Positions 36,118 through 44,900 of a stretch of 64,000 nt of DNA are shown one piece after another. The stretch comes from Oceanidesulfovibrio indonesiensis (GTDB taxonomy: Bacteria; Desulfobacterota; Desulfovibrionia; Desulfovibrionales; Desulfovibrionaceae). Numbering within the stretch: the first letter of the stretch is position 1; each line of letters begins with the position of its first letter. The stretch is from NCBI RefSeq assembly GCF_007625075.1, contig NZ_QMIE01000019.1, positions 1-64,000 of the forward strand, in the 5' to 3' direction. Below the pieces are notes generated by a model, which did no database searches, was not told the origin of the DNA, and saw only the letters and a program-made list of their open reading frames with translations. Both the position numbers and the translations under genes were made by a program.

Positions 36118-36792
36118 TCAGATGACCTCCACGCCCTGGCTTTCCAGCAGAGCCACGGCGTATTCGCTGGAAATGGCGTATGACAGGCTGAGCGCAGCCG
36201 TGGGTTCCTGGCGGAAATTGCCCGGTCCGGCTTCTTCCGGATCGAATCGGCCGGCCACAACGCCGATGATCCGGCCGTCGCTGGCGTTCACGAGCGGCCC
36301 GCCGCGCATGCCTTCCTGCACGGTTGCATCAAAGAGCAGGAGGCGTGTCTCGTTGCGGGAGATGATCTTGGCGCTGAGAACGAAGCCCTGGATCGCCTGG
36401 TTGAAGACATTATAGAATCCATAGGGAAAGCCTATGCATGCTGCCGTGGAGCCGACGGGCGCCTCGTCAGGGCGGCCCATCACATGGTCAGGAAGGTTGA
36501 GTTCCAGAGATTCGTCGAACTTGAGCAGTGCGAGGTCGTGCTCCTTGTCCATGGCCACGACGTTCACGGGCATGGCGGTCAGGGTGTTGACCAGACCGGG
36601 GGTGAATTCCTCGGAAAAGTCCGCAGACGTGACCATGAGCGGCTCGGTCTTGTAGAGGATATGCGCCACGGTGAGAAGATAGCCGTCCTGGTGGGCGAGA
36701 AAGGCGGTGCCCATGAAGGTCAGCTCACCTTCCACAAGGCAGAAGAGCTTCATGCAGCCGCCGCGGTATCTGAGATATACATCCTGCAGCAT
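36118..36792 (-). CDS. trypsin-like serine protease fold, catalytic Ser replaced by Arg
   Basis: A protein of 224 residues without a signal peptide. It resembles S1-type proteases: His44 in LLTVAHIL and Asp86 in DKEHDLALL match the catalytic residues. The nucleophile loop, normally G-x-S-G-G-P, reads GMRGGP (161-166), with Arg163 from codon CGC. As read it should lack peptidase activity, so it may be a pseudoprotease or binding protein; a one-base error (AGC to CGC) is the alternative. It precedes no clear partner; upstream lies a betaine-binding protein gene. Confidence 0.75.
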   Translation of the reverse strand: MLQDVYLRYRGGCMKLFCLVEGELTFMGTAFLAHQDGYLLTVAHILYKTEPLMVTSADFSEEFTPGLVNTLTAMPVNVVAMDKEHDLALLKFDESLELNLPDHVMGRPDEAPVGSTAACIGFPYGFYNVFNQAIQGFVLSAKIISRNETRLLLFDATVQEGMRGGPLVNASDGRIIGVVAGRFDPEEAGPGNFRQEPTAALSLSYAISSEYAVALLESQGVEVI

Positions 36793-36814
36793 ATGTTCTC
36801 CTGGTGGTTTGTGC

Positions 36815-37756
36815 TCAGTCGATCCAGGCGTTCACCGTGTCCGGATGCGCTCGCATCCAGCGCTGGGCGTTTCCGTACTTGTCCGGGCCTTCGCTTTGCC
36901 GGTTCCAGAGCATGAGTTGCTCCATGTCCTCTGCCGTCCAGCGAAAGCGGTTCAGAAAGCCATAGGCCTCGGGCATATCGTCTTCGAGACCTTTGCGGAC
37001 CACAGTGTGGATGCGCTCGTGCCCGCCGAAAACGTCCTTTGGGTCTTCCAGGAACTCGAGCCTCCAGAGTGCGAACATCCAGTGTGGTTTCCAGCCGGTG
37101 ACAACGATCCGTTCGTGGCGGCGGATCGACCGCTCAAGCTCTTTGACCATGGATTGCTCGTCGCCCTGGTTGAGCCGCCAACCGTCGAGTTCGTATTCTC
37201 TCAGCGCAATACGGGTCTTGCGCATCACGCCGGCCTCGGGGTCGATGCCCACGATGCGGTGGCCGAACTGCTCGCCGTACGTTTTGAGGTCGGTGATGGA
37301 GCGCGCTTCGACCAGGGGGCGGTTGGCGAGGCCGGTGCCCGTGGTGGGCCGGCCCAGACTGACACGCGGCACCACCAGGCCCACTCGGGCGCCTTCCAGG
37401 TTCGGACCCAGGTCGTCAACATCGGCCAGGTGGGTCGCGGCGTAGGCGGCATGGGTTTCCGGCAGCCATGCGGAGAGCATGGCGTCGGCCTCGCCGGCGG
37501 CCACCATGCGCCACATGGAATCCGCAGTGGTCTCGGTGAGGCGGCAGGGAATGCCGAGCTTTTCTTCGAGCACGGCGCGCACGAGATTCGCCGAGGCGAT
37601 GGAGCTCGACCAGTTCACATACACGATGCGCAGGGGTTCTCTTTTCGGGTCGGCGGCGCGGGCCGGAGACGGCAGCGCCGTGAGCACGACGAGGGCAAGA
37701 AGAACCAGGGTCAGCACGAGGGAAGACAGGGGGGGCGGTGGAATATGTCGTCGCAT
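36815..37756 (-). CDS. glycine betaine/choline-type ABC binding protein, orphan
   Basis: A protein of 313 residues with a signal peptide (1-34, ending PARA). It resembles OpuAC/ProX proteins, which cage quaternary amines with aromatic residues; candidates are the Trp residues in NWSSSIAS, DSMWRMVAAGEADAMLSAWLP and VTGWKPHWMFALW. No permease or ATPase gene adjoins it. Instead it is 16 bases downstream of a BCCT carrier gene and probably co-transcribed. It may serve a distant ABC transporter; the ligand is inferred from family and context. Confidence 0.8.
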   Translation of the reverse strand: MRRHIPPPPLSSLVLTLVLLALVVLTALPSPARAADPKREPLRIVYVNWSSSIASANLVRAVLEEKLGIPCRLTETTADSMWRMVAAGEADAMLSAWLPETHAAYAATHLADVDDLGPNLEGARVGLVVPRVSLGRPTTGTGLANRPLVEARSITDLKTYGEQFGHRIVGIDPEAGVMRKTRIALREYELDGWRLNQGDEQSMVKELERSIRRHERIVVTGWKPHWMFALWRLEFLEDPKDVFGGHERIHTVVRKGLEDDMPEAYGFLNRFRWTAEDMEQLMLWNRQSEGPDKYGNAQRWMRAHPDTVNAWID

Positions 37757-37772
37757 GGCATGCTCCTTTGGA

Positions 37773-39437
37773 TCACCACAGCTTGCGGCGGCCGAAGGTT
37801 TTCTTCAGGGAAGGCTTGCGCGTGATCCGGAACTCGGTCGGGGCTTTTTTGCCGGCTCCCACGGCCATTTCCTGCGGGCCGGAGTACTCGGAGAGGCCCT
37901 TCCACAAGGCGTAGCACATGCCGAGCAGGATGGCCGCAAAGGGCAGACCCGTGGTGATGGTAGCTGTCTGGAGCGCGGCGAGTCCGCCTCCCAGAAGCAA
38001 GGCCGCCGCCACGGCGCCTTCCAGGATGGCCCAGAAGAGACGGGAAAGCACGGGCGGGTTCGGGTTGCCGCCTGAGGTGATGATGTCGATGACCATGGAG
38101 CCGGAGTCCGACGACGTCACGAAGAAGGTAATGATCACAACCACGCTCAGTGCGGAGGTCAACCAGTCCAACGGGAAGTTTTCCAGGAGCACGAAGAGCG
38201 AGATGGGGATGTTTTCCTGCACCGCCTTGGCTATGCCGCCCGCGCCGAACATCTCTATGTTCAAGGCTGTGTTGCCAAAGATGGTGATCCACAAAAAGGT
38301 CACCAGCGTGGGCACGAGCAGCACGCCCAGCAAAAATTCGCGAATGGTCCGGCCGTAGGAGACGCGGGCTATGAACATGCCCACGAAAGGCGACCAGGCG
38401 ATCCACCATGCCCAGTAGAAAATGGTCCAGCCATGCTGCCACTGGGTTTGCTCGTATGTCTCATTCCAGGTGGAGAGTGCCGGCAGGTTCTGGACGTAGT
38501 AGCCGATGTTCTCCAGCACGGCGTTGAGCACGAACAGAGTGGGTCCTACCAGCAGCACGAACAGGGCGAGCAGGCCGGCCAGGGTCAGGTTTATCTCGGA
38601 CAGCCGCCGGATGCCCTTGTCCAGGCCCTTGACCACGGACCAGGTGGCAACCGCGGTGATGCCGCCGATGAGGATGACCTGGATAAGCCGCGACTGACCG
38701 ATGCCGAGCAGAAAGTCCAGCCCGGCGTTCACCTGCTGTACGCCCAGTCCCAGGGATGTGGCCACGCCGAAGAGGGTCGCCACCGTGGCCACGATGTCCA
38801 CGACGTTGCCTCGCCAGCCGTAAATCTTTTCGCCGAAGATGGGATAGAAAGCCGTGCGGATGGAGAGCGGCAGCCCCTTGTTGAAGGCAAAGAACGCCAG
38901 AGAAAGCCCCACCACGGCGTACACGGCCCACGGGTGCAGCCCCCAGTGGAGAAAGGTTATGTCCATGGCCGTGCGAGCCGCTTCCGGACCGCCGGCTTCG
39001 GATATGGGGTTGGCCACGTAGTGGAACATGGGTTCGGCCACACCGTAAAAAAGCAGGCCGATGCCCATGCCTGCGGAAAAGAGCATGGAGAACCAGCCGA
39101 AGGTCGAAAACTCCGGCCTGGCGTCCGGGCCCCCAAGCCGTATCTCGCCGAACCTGCTGAGAAAGAGCAGCCCAAGCACGAACAGGAAGGCCACGTTCAT
39201 GGTCAGGATGAAAAACCATCCCGCATAGAGCGACATGGCCGACTGGAGCATGCTGAACGCGTCGCCGACATATGTCTGGAAGAGAATGGTGGCGACCACG
39301 AACAGAACGATCAACGCAGCGGAGACGAAAAACACCTGGGGGTGGACATCCAGGTGGAACCAGCCGTTTTGGCTGTCAGCAGGTGAATCCGGCGGAGTTT
39401 CGGGTGAGTTTTCAGGGAGTTTCGTTTCGTCGGTCAC
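37773..39437 (-). CDS. BCCT-family betaine/choline/carnitine transporter
   Basis: A protein of 554 residues with twelve expected membrane helices. Signatures include SAGMGIGLLFYGVAEPMFHY and the conserved tryptophan segment TIFYWAWWIAWSPFVG. The start is the GTG at 39437, with AAGGAG seven bases upstream; an upstream frame extension has no such site. These carriers import betaine-type solutes with sodium or protons for osmoprotection. It is divergent from the regulator-betAB operon. A GGGTATGACCC palindrome lies just upstream of its ribosome site. Confidence 0.92.
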   Translation of the reverse strand: MTDETKLPENSPETPPDSPADSQNGWFHLDVHPQVFFVSAALIVLFVVATILFQTYVGDAFSMLQSAMSLYAGWFFILTMNVAFLFVLGLLFLSRFGEIRLGGPDARPEFSTFGWFSMLFSAGMGIGLLFYGVAEPMFHYVANPISEAGGPEAARTAMDITFLHWGLHPWAVYAVVGLSLAFFAFNKGLPLSIRTAFYPIFGEKIYGWRGNVVDIVATVATLFGVATSLGLGVQQVNAGLDFLLGIGQSRLIQVILIGGITAVATWSVVKGLDKGIRRLSEINLTLAGLLALFVLLVGPTLFVLNAVLENIGYYVQNLPALSTWNETYEQTQWQHGWTIFYWAWWIAWSPFVGMFIARVSYGRTIREFLLGVLLVPTLVTFLWITIFGNTALNIEMFGAGGIAKAVQENIPISLFVLLENFPLDWLTSALSVVVIITFFVTSSDSGSMVIDIITSGGNPNPPVLSRLFWAILEGAVAAALLLGGGLAALQTATITTGLPFAAILLGMCYALWKGLSEYSGPQEMAVGAGKKAPTEFRITRKPSLKKTFGRRKLW

Positions 39438-39452
39438 AACGGTCTCCTTGCT

Positions 39453-39463
39453 GGGTATGACCC
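39453..39463. promoter_or_regulatory. candidate GntR operator upstream of the BCCT gene
   Basis: GGGTATGACCC is a palindrome of GGGT/ACCC around ATG, containing GGTNNGACC. It lies 3 bases upstream of the BCCT gene's AAGGAG. Confidence 0.45.
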
Positions 39464-39682
39464 GGCTTAGGCTTGTACGGTCGTATTCGCAATAGATTCG
39501 ATGCCAAGGATTGCCTGTATTGTAACAGGCGTGGGGTTTTCTGTCAGCCGATCGAGCCATGCGGCGCATGCGGCGTCAGGAATTTGCGCCGTTGGTGGAA
39601 TCTGGCTGTTGAACTCGCGTGCTGCAGGGAAGTTGAGAGGCGGGTTCAGGGGCGGTTGACACGGTTGACTGAGTGTGCAACA

Positions 39683-39696
39683 AAGGTCGGACCAAA
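39683..39696. promoter_or_regulatory. candidate GntR operator, distal copy
   Basis: AAGGTCGGACCAAA is identical to the copy at 39835-39848 except for two central bases (CG against AA). It has the form of a FadR-subfamily operator, with GGT and ACC half-sites three bases apart. Confidence 0.55.
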
Positions 39697-39834
39697 GGCG
39701 AGGGGCCGGACAGTCAAATATATTATCGCCCTGTCGTTGTCCTGATGTTTTTCAAGAATTTTCAGCAGAATTCAGGTTTGCAGCACGATAGTTTTCGCCT
39801 GCTAGCACAACTTCAACCAACAAAATTTTGATAT

Positions 39835-39848
39835 AAGGTAAGACCAAA
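39835..39848. promoter_or_regulatory. candidate GntR operator at the regulator's own start
   Basis: AAGGTAAGACCAAA ends one base before the GTG at 39850. A repressor bound here would block transcription or initiation of the regulator-betAB operon. Confidence 0.55.
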
Positions 39849-39849
39849 C

Positions 39850-40656
39850 GTGGGTACCGTACATACACATTCTCTTTTCATGCCTGCCAAGAGCGGGCGC
39901 AGCAGCGAGGACGTGGCCTTGCAGATAGAGGCGGCGATCCTGGCCGGCAGGATCATGCCCGGCGAGAGCCTGCCCAGCGAGCGTGAGATGCAGCAGCAGT
40001 TCCAGGTGAGCCGCGGCGCCGTGCGAGAAGCCCTGCGCGCTCTCAAGGAAAAGGGCATGCTGGAGATCCGCAAGGGCGCCAAGGGCGGCGCGTTTGTGAA
40101 GCAGGTGGAAGTCTCCAACGTGAGCGCCTCCCTGGCTTTGTTCCTCAAGCAGCATCCGGTGGCCCCGGAGCAGCTCGTCGAGTTCCGGGAGAACATCGAC
40201 CGCACCGTGACCATGCTGGCGATCGCCCGCGCAGACGACGCGGCGCGTCAGAAGCTGCTGGAAAGCGCGCGCAAGCTCCAGGTCGCGGCAGCCGAAACCG
40301 ATCCGGACCTGGAAGTGCTGGGCGAGATGGATCGCGAGCTCAACCTTCTGCTTGGCCGCATGAGTCACAACCCCATTTTCGAATGGGTCATGGGGGCGTT
40401 GCAGCAGGGCTTCAGCTCTTACGACTACGCCCTGTACGAGGAAGAAGATTTTCGAAGGCAGACCGTGGACAACTGGGTGGAAACGGCGCGACGCATCGCC
40501 GAAAACGAGCCCATGCTGGCCCTCTCCAGCATCAGCAATCACTACGTTCTGCTCCGGCGCTGTGTGGAACGCCGCACGGGAGACGAGGGAACCATCGTCC
40601 AGGCACAGCAATCCGGCATCAATCCGACACCTAACGAGCAATCGGAGGAAATATGA
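39850..40656 (+). CDS. GntR/FadR-family regulator of the betaine-choline operon
   Basis: Up to 268 residues. The winged-helix domain ([40 protein letters not shown]) is followed by a helical FCD-type effector domain. The start is uncertain: GTG at 39850 has AAGG 11 bases upstream, overlapping an operator; ATG at 39880 has no visible site. Its stop overlaps the betA start (ATGA), so it is co-translated with betA. It probably senses choline or a breakdown product and represses its own operon and the BCCT gene. BetI, the usual bet regulator, is of the TetR family, so this is a different control. Confidence 0.82.
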   Translation: MGTVHTHSLFMPAKSGRSSEDVALQIEAAILAGRIMPGESLPSEREMQQQFQVSRGAVREALRALKEKGMLEIRKGAKGGAFVKQVEVSNVSASLALFLKQHPVAPEQLVEFRENIDRTVTMLAIARADDAARQKLLESARKLQVAAAETDPDLEVLGEMDRELNLLLGRMSHNPIFEWVMGALQQGFSSYDYALYEEEDFRRQTVDNWVETARRIAENEPMLALSSISNHYVLLRRCVERRTGDEGTIVQAQQSGINPTPNEQSEEI

Positions 40657-42317
40657 GCAAACACTACGATTACATCATAATTGGCGGCGGTTCGGCAGGC
40701 AGCGTTCTGGCCAACCGCCTGAGCGCCAATCCGGACAACAAGGTCCTGGTCCTGGAGGCCGGACGCCCGGACTACAAACTGGACTTCCGCATCCACATGC
40801 CCGCCGCGCTGACCTACCCTCTGGCCGGCAAGTTCTACAACTGGTGGTACGAGTCCGAGCCCGAGCCCTGGATGAACAACCGCCGCATCTACCAGCCCCG
40901 GGGCAAGGTTCTGGGCGGTTCCAGCTGCATCAACGGCATGATCTACATCCGCGGCAACGCCATGGATTACGAGAAGTGGGGCAAGGAGCCGGGTCTGGAA
41001 AACTGGGATTATGCCCACTGCCTGCCGTACTTCAAGCGGTTCGAATACCGTCTGAGCGGCGCGGACGAGTACCAGGGCGGCGCCGGCCCTCTCTACCTCA
41101 CCACGCCCACCTGTGAGAACCCGCTGTTCGAGGCGTTCTTCGGCGCCGTGCAGGAAGCCGGCTACCCCCTGACCAAGGACGTGAACGGTTATCAGCAGGA
41201 AGGCTTCGGCCGCTTCGACGGCACCATCTACCGCAGCCGTCGCTGGAACGCCGCGCGTGCATACGTGCATCCGGTGAAGAAGCGCCGCAACCTCACCATC
41301 AAGCTGCATTCCCAGGCGCGCCAGATACTCTTTTCCGGCAAACGCGCCGTGGGCGTGGAGTACTCGAAAGGCAAGAGCGTGCACAAAGCGTACGGCGCCG
41401 AGGTCATCTGCTGCGGCGGCGCCATCAACTCGCCCCAGCTTCTGCAACTCTCCGGCGTCGGCAACGGCAACGACCTGCGCAAGCTCGGCATCAACGTGGT
41501 GCACGATCTGCCCGGCGTGGGCGAGAACCTGCAGGACCACCTTGAGCTCTATGTGCAGTACGCCTGCAAGGAGCCGGTGAGCATGTATCCGGCGCTCAAG
41601 TGGCAGAACCAGCCCAAAATAGGTCTGCAATGGCTCTTCGGACAAAAGGGCGCAGCAGCCACCAACCACTTCGAGGCCGGCGGGTTCATCCGCTCGAACG
41701 ACCAAGTGGAGTACCCCAACCTGCAGTATCACTTCCTGCCTATCGCCATCCGCTATGACGGCTCGGTGGCCCAGGGCGGCCATGGCTACCAGGTGCATGT
41801 GGGGCCCATGAACACGGACGTGCGCGGCCACGTGAAGCTCAAGTCCAAGGATCCTATGGAGTATCCGGAGATTCTCTTCAATTATCTCTCCACGGAACAG
41901 GAACGCCAGGATTGGATCGACGCCATCCGCGTGACCCGGGAGATCATGACCCAGCCGTCTTTCGACCGTTTCCGCGGCGAGGAGCTGGCTCCGGGAGAAC
42001 AGGTGCAGACCGACGAAGAAATCCTGGATTTCGTGGCGCGCGAGGGTGAAAGCGCGTATCATCCGAGCTGTACCTGCAAGATGGGCACAGACGACATGGC
42101 CGTGGTCGACTCCGACCTCAAGGTCCATGGCGTGGAGGGCCTGCGCGTGGTGGACGCCTCGGTGATGCCGTACATCACCAACGGCAACATCTACGCCCCG
42201 GTGATGATGATCGCGGAGAAGGCCGCGGACGCCATCCTCGGCAACACGCCGCTGGAGCCGCTGCACCACGGCTACTACAAGGCGGAATCCAAGAAAAAAG
42301 TCGAAACGGAAGGATAG
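40653..42317 (+). CDS. betA: choline dehydrogenase
   Basis: A GMC-family flavoprotein of 554 residues that oxidises choline to betaine aldehyde at the membrane. The FAD site is [18 protein letters not shown] near the N-terminus; GMC signatures are [19 protein letters not shown] and [16 protein letters not shown]. The active-site His lies in [15 protein letters not shown] stands five bases before the ATG. It is followed five bases on by betB. Confidence 0.94.
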   Translation: MSKHYDYIIIGGGSAGSVLANRLSANPDNKVLVLEAGRPDYKLDFRIHMPAALTYPLAGKFYNWWYESEPEPWMNNRRIYQPRGKVLGGSSCINGMIYIRGNAMDYEKWGKEPGLENWDYAHCLPYFKRFEYRLSGADEYQGGAGPLYLTTPTCENPLFEAFFGAVQEAGYPLTKDVNGYQQEGFGRFDGTIYRSRRWNAARAYVHPVKKRRNLTIKLHSQARQILFSGKRAVGVEYSKGKSVHKAYGAEVICCGGAINSPQLLQLSGVGNGNDLRKLGINVVHDLPGVGENLQDHLELYVQYACKEPVSMYPALKWQNQPKIGLQWLFGQKGAAATNHFEAGGFIRSNDQVEYPNLQYHFLPIAIRYDGSVAQGGHGYQVHVGPMNTDVRGHVKLKSKDPMEYPEILFNYLSTEQERQDWIDAIRVTREIMTQPSFDRFRGEELAPGEQVQTDEEILDFVAREGESAYHPSCTCKMGTDDMAVVDSDLKVHGVEGLRVVDASVMPYITNGNIYAPVMMIAEKAADAILGNTPLEPLHHGYYKAESKKKVETEG

Positions 42318-42321
42318 CGCC

Positions 42322-43797
42322 ATGATCCGCAAGAAAATGTACATCGACGGCGAATGGGTGGAGTCGCGCTCCGGCAGGACGAGCCAGAGCCTGAACCCGT
42401 GCGACGGAACGCCAATCGCCGAAGTGCCTGAAGGCAACCGCGAAGACGCCAGGGCCGCCATTGCGGCGGCCAGGCGCGCCTTCGACCACGATGGCTGGCC
42501 CCAGACACCGGCCGCCGAGCGCGGCGCATTGCTCTTCAAGCTCGCCATGCTCATCGAACGCGACAAGGAAGAGCTGGCCGAACTGGAGACCCTGGATACG
42601 GGCAAGACCCTGGAGGAGTCCCGCTGGGACATGGACGACATCGCCGGCATCTTCCGCTACTACGCCGGTCTGGCGGACAAGGACGGCGGCGAGGTCATCG
42701 AATCCCCTGTGCCGGACACCACGAGCATGGTGGTCCGCGAGCCCGTGGGCGTGTGCGGGCAGATATCCCCCTGGAACTATCCGCTGCTCCAGGCCTCCTG
42801 GAAAATGGCACCGGCTCTGGCCGCTGGCTGCACCATCGTGATGAAGCCGAGCGAGATAACTCCGCTGACAACGATCAAGATCACGGAGTTGGCTGAAGAG
42901 GCCGGCTACTCCAGGGGCGTGGTCAATCTAGTGCTCGGCCCCGGCTCCGCCGTGGGCGACGAGCTTGCCTCCAGCCACGACGTGGACCTCATTTCCTTTA
43001 CCGGCGGCATCGTCACCGGCAAGAAGATCATCCAGGCGGCCAGCTCCAACGTGAAGAAGATCGCTCTGGAGCTTGGCGGCAAGAACCCGAACATTATCTT
43101 TGCCGACGCCGACTTCGATCTGGCCGTGGACTACGCGCTCAACGGCGTGTTCTTCCACGCCGGACAGATATGCTCTGCCGGTGCGCGGCTCATGGTGGAG
43201 GACGCAATCTACGACGACTTCGTGGCCGCGCTCAAAGCGCGCATCGAGAAAATCGTGGTGGGCAAGTGGACCGACGAGAAGACCCAGATGGGGCCGGTCA
43301 TCTCCGCCGAACACCTGACCAAGGTGGAAGAGTACGTGGAGATCGCCCGGGAGGAAGGCGCAAGACTCCTGGTGGGTGGCAAGCGGCCCGACGATCCCGA
43401 GCTCGAAGGCGGCTACTTCTTCATGCCCACGCTCTTCACCGACTGCGTGCACGATATGCGGATCGTGCAGGAAGAGGTTTTCGGCCCAGTCATTACCGTG
43501 GAGCGCTTCAGCAGCGAAGAAGAGGCGGTGCGCCTGGCCAACGATACGGTCTACGGCCTTTCCGCCGGGTTCTGGACCCGCGATACGGACCGTATCCATC
43601 GCGTGTCGCGCGCCCTGCGCTTCGGCACCGTGTGGGTCAACGACTTCAACGTCTACTTCGTGCAGGCGCCGTGGGGCGGGTACAAGCAGTCCGGCATGGG
43701 CCGCGAGCTCGGCCATATCGGTCTGGAAGAGTACACCGAGGTCAAGCACATTTATCAGAATCACAAGACCAAGGCCCTGAACTGGTTCGGGGCTTAA
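42322..43797 (+). CDS. betB: betaine aldehyde dehydrogenase
   Basis: A protein of 491 residues that oxidises betaine aldehyde to glycine betaine with NAD(P). The catalytic Glu is in LELGGKNPNIIF, the nucleophilic Cys in FHAGQICSAGARL, and the cofactor segment in SPWNYPLLQASWKMAPAL. The C-terminal APWGGYKQSGMGRELG is typical of BADH. It is part of the regulator-betA-betB-binding protein operon, allowing betaine to be made from imported choline. Confidence 0.94.
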   Translation: MIRKKMYIDGEWVESRSGRTSQSLNPCDGTPIAEVPEGNREDARAAIAAARRAFDHDGWPQTPAAERGALLFKLAMLIERDKEELAELETLDTGKTLEESRWDMDDIAGIFRYYAGLADKDGGEVIESPVPDTTSMVVREPVGVCGQISPWNYPLLQASWKMAPALAAGCTIVMKPSEITPLTTIKITELAEEAGYSRGVVNLVLGPGSAVGDELASSHDVDLISFTGGIVTGKKIIQAASSNVKKIALELGGKNPNIIFADADFDLAVDYALNGVFFHAGQICSAGARLMVEDAIYDDFVAALKARIEKIVVGKWTDEKTQMGPVISAEHLTKVEEYVEIAREEGARLLVGGKRPDDPELEGGYFFMPTLFTDCVHDMRIVQEEVFGPVITVERFSSEEEAVRLANDTVYGLSAGFWTRDTDRIHRVSRALRFGTVWVNDFNVYFVQAPWGGYKQSGMGRELGHIGLEEYTEVKHIYQNHKTKALNWFGA

Positions 43798-43812
43798 CTC
43801 ACCAGGTTTTAC

Positions 43813-43823
43813 GGGTGAGACCC
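43813..43823. promoter_or_regulatory. fourth copy of the GGTNNGACC palindrome, betB to binding-protein gap
   Basis: GGGTGAGACCC lies 16 bases after betB and 59 bases before the binding-protein start. It has the same GGGT/ACCC arms as the copy at 39453. It could be an internal operator or a small hairpin. Confidence 0.4.
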
Positions 43824-43881
43824 GGGGAGCGGCCGGCCGGTATGGAGCCGGCTGCTCCAAAACATGAACAAAGGAGTTGCG

Positions 43882-44838
43882 ATGTCTGGTTACGGGAAAA
43901 AGATCCTGACCGTGTTGCTGGCAGTGGCCATGACCGTCATGCTTTTTGGCGGTACGGCCTTTGCCGAAAACAAGAAAGTCCGCTTCGTCTATGTCGGCTG
44001 GACGGGCGTAACCATCAAAACCGAAATTGCGAAAACCATTCTGGACTGCCTGGGGTATGACGCCCGGTCCACTCTGGTCTCGGTGCCGATCGCCTACGAG
44101 GCCATGGCCATGAACGAGGCCGACATTTTTCTGGGCAACTGGATGCCTTCCATGAAGTCCGTGGCCGATCCCTTCTTCGAAGAAGGCACCGTGGATAACC
44201 TGGTGGCCAATATGCCTGGCGCCAAGTACACCCTGGCCGTGCCCACCTATGTGTATGAAGGCGGCCTGAAGCACTTCGAGGATATAGCCAAATTCGGCGA
44301 CGAGCTCGACTGGAAAATCTACGGCATCGAGGAAGGAAATGACGGCAACCTGGTCATTCAGGACATGATTGACAAGGACATGTTCGGCCTCGGCAAGTTC
44401 GAGCTGGTGCCCTCCAGTGAACCGGCCATGCTCATGCAGGTGCAGTCCTATGCCAAGGACAAGAAATGGATCGTGTTCCTGGGCTGGGCGCCTCACAGCA
44501 TGAACGAGCGCATCGATATGAAATACCTCGCCGGCAGCACGCCAGAGACCTTTGGCGATAACGACGGCACGGCCACCGTGTATACGAACGTCCGCGCCGG
44601 GTATGCCGAGGAGGCTCCCAACGTGACGAAACTCCTGGAAAATCTCAAGTTCCCCGTGGATATGATGAACCAGATCATGCTCACGCTGCACGAGAACCAG
44701 AGCCTGAAGCCCGAGGAAGCGGGCATCGCCTGGGTGAAAGACAACCCCGAGGTATACAAGGGCTGGCTCGAAGGTGTGACCACCTTTGACGGCAACCCCG
44801 CCCTGCCGGCATTCGAAGAGTGCCTTTCGGGGATGTAG
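43882..44838 (+). CDS. choline/glycine betaine ABC binding protein, orphan
   Basis: A protein of 318 residues from the ATG at 43882, preceded by AAAGGAG; an ATG six codons earlier overlaps that site. The signal peptide ends near GGTAFA. The mature part resembles ChoX/ProX proteins, with aromatic candidates in VYVGWTGVTIK, IFLGNWMPSM and FLGWAPHSMNERID. As with the other binding protein in this region, no permease or ATPase gene is adjacent. Its place at the end of the bet operon suggests choline capture. Confidence 0.85.
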   Translation: MSGYGKKILTVLLAVAMTVMLFGGTAFAENKKVRFVYVGWTGVTIKTEIAKTILDCLGYDARSTLVSVPIAYEAMAMNEADIFLGNWMPSMKSVADPFFEEGTVDNLVANMPGAKYTLAVPTYVYEGGLKHFEDIAKFGDELDWKIYGIEEGNDGNLVIQDMIDKDMFGLGKFELVPSSEPAMLMQVQSYAKDKKWIVFLGWAPHSMNERIDMKYLAGSTPETFGDNDGTATVYTNVRAGYAEEAPNVTKLLENLKFPVDMMNQIMLTLHENQSLKPEEAGIAWVKDNPEVYKGWLEGVTTFDGNPALPAFEECLSGM

Positions 44839-44870
44839 ACCCCATCGAGGGATATACGCACGATCAGACG

Positions 44871-44900
44871 CCGGGGAGCATTGCGCTTCCCGGTGTTTTT
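44871..44900 (+). terminator. Rho-independent terminator of the bet operon
   Basis: CCGGGGAGC (44871-44879) and GCTTCCCGG (44885-44893) pair with one G-T wobble over a 5-base loop, followed by GTGTTTTT. It marks the end of the chromosomal operon and the likely neighbourhood of the prophage's left edge. Confidence 0.75.

Larger units (their letters stand above)
39438..39849. other. divergent control region between BCCT gene and GntR-betAB operon
   Basis: AT-rich in its right half and without a supportable gene. It contains three copies of the motif GGTNNGACC, at 39454, 39685 and 39837, which look like operators of the adjacent GntR-type regulator. Exact promoters could not be fixed. Confidence 0.5.

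Noticed and set aside
40542-42650. Leftward frame of 702 codons opposite betA
   Set aside because: Antisense of a gene with clear GMC-family motifs, and without a ribosome site or family match.
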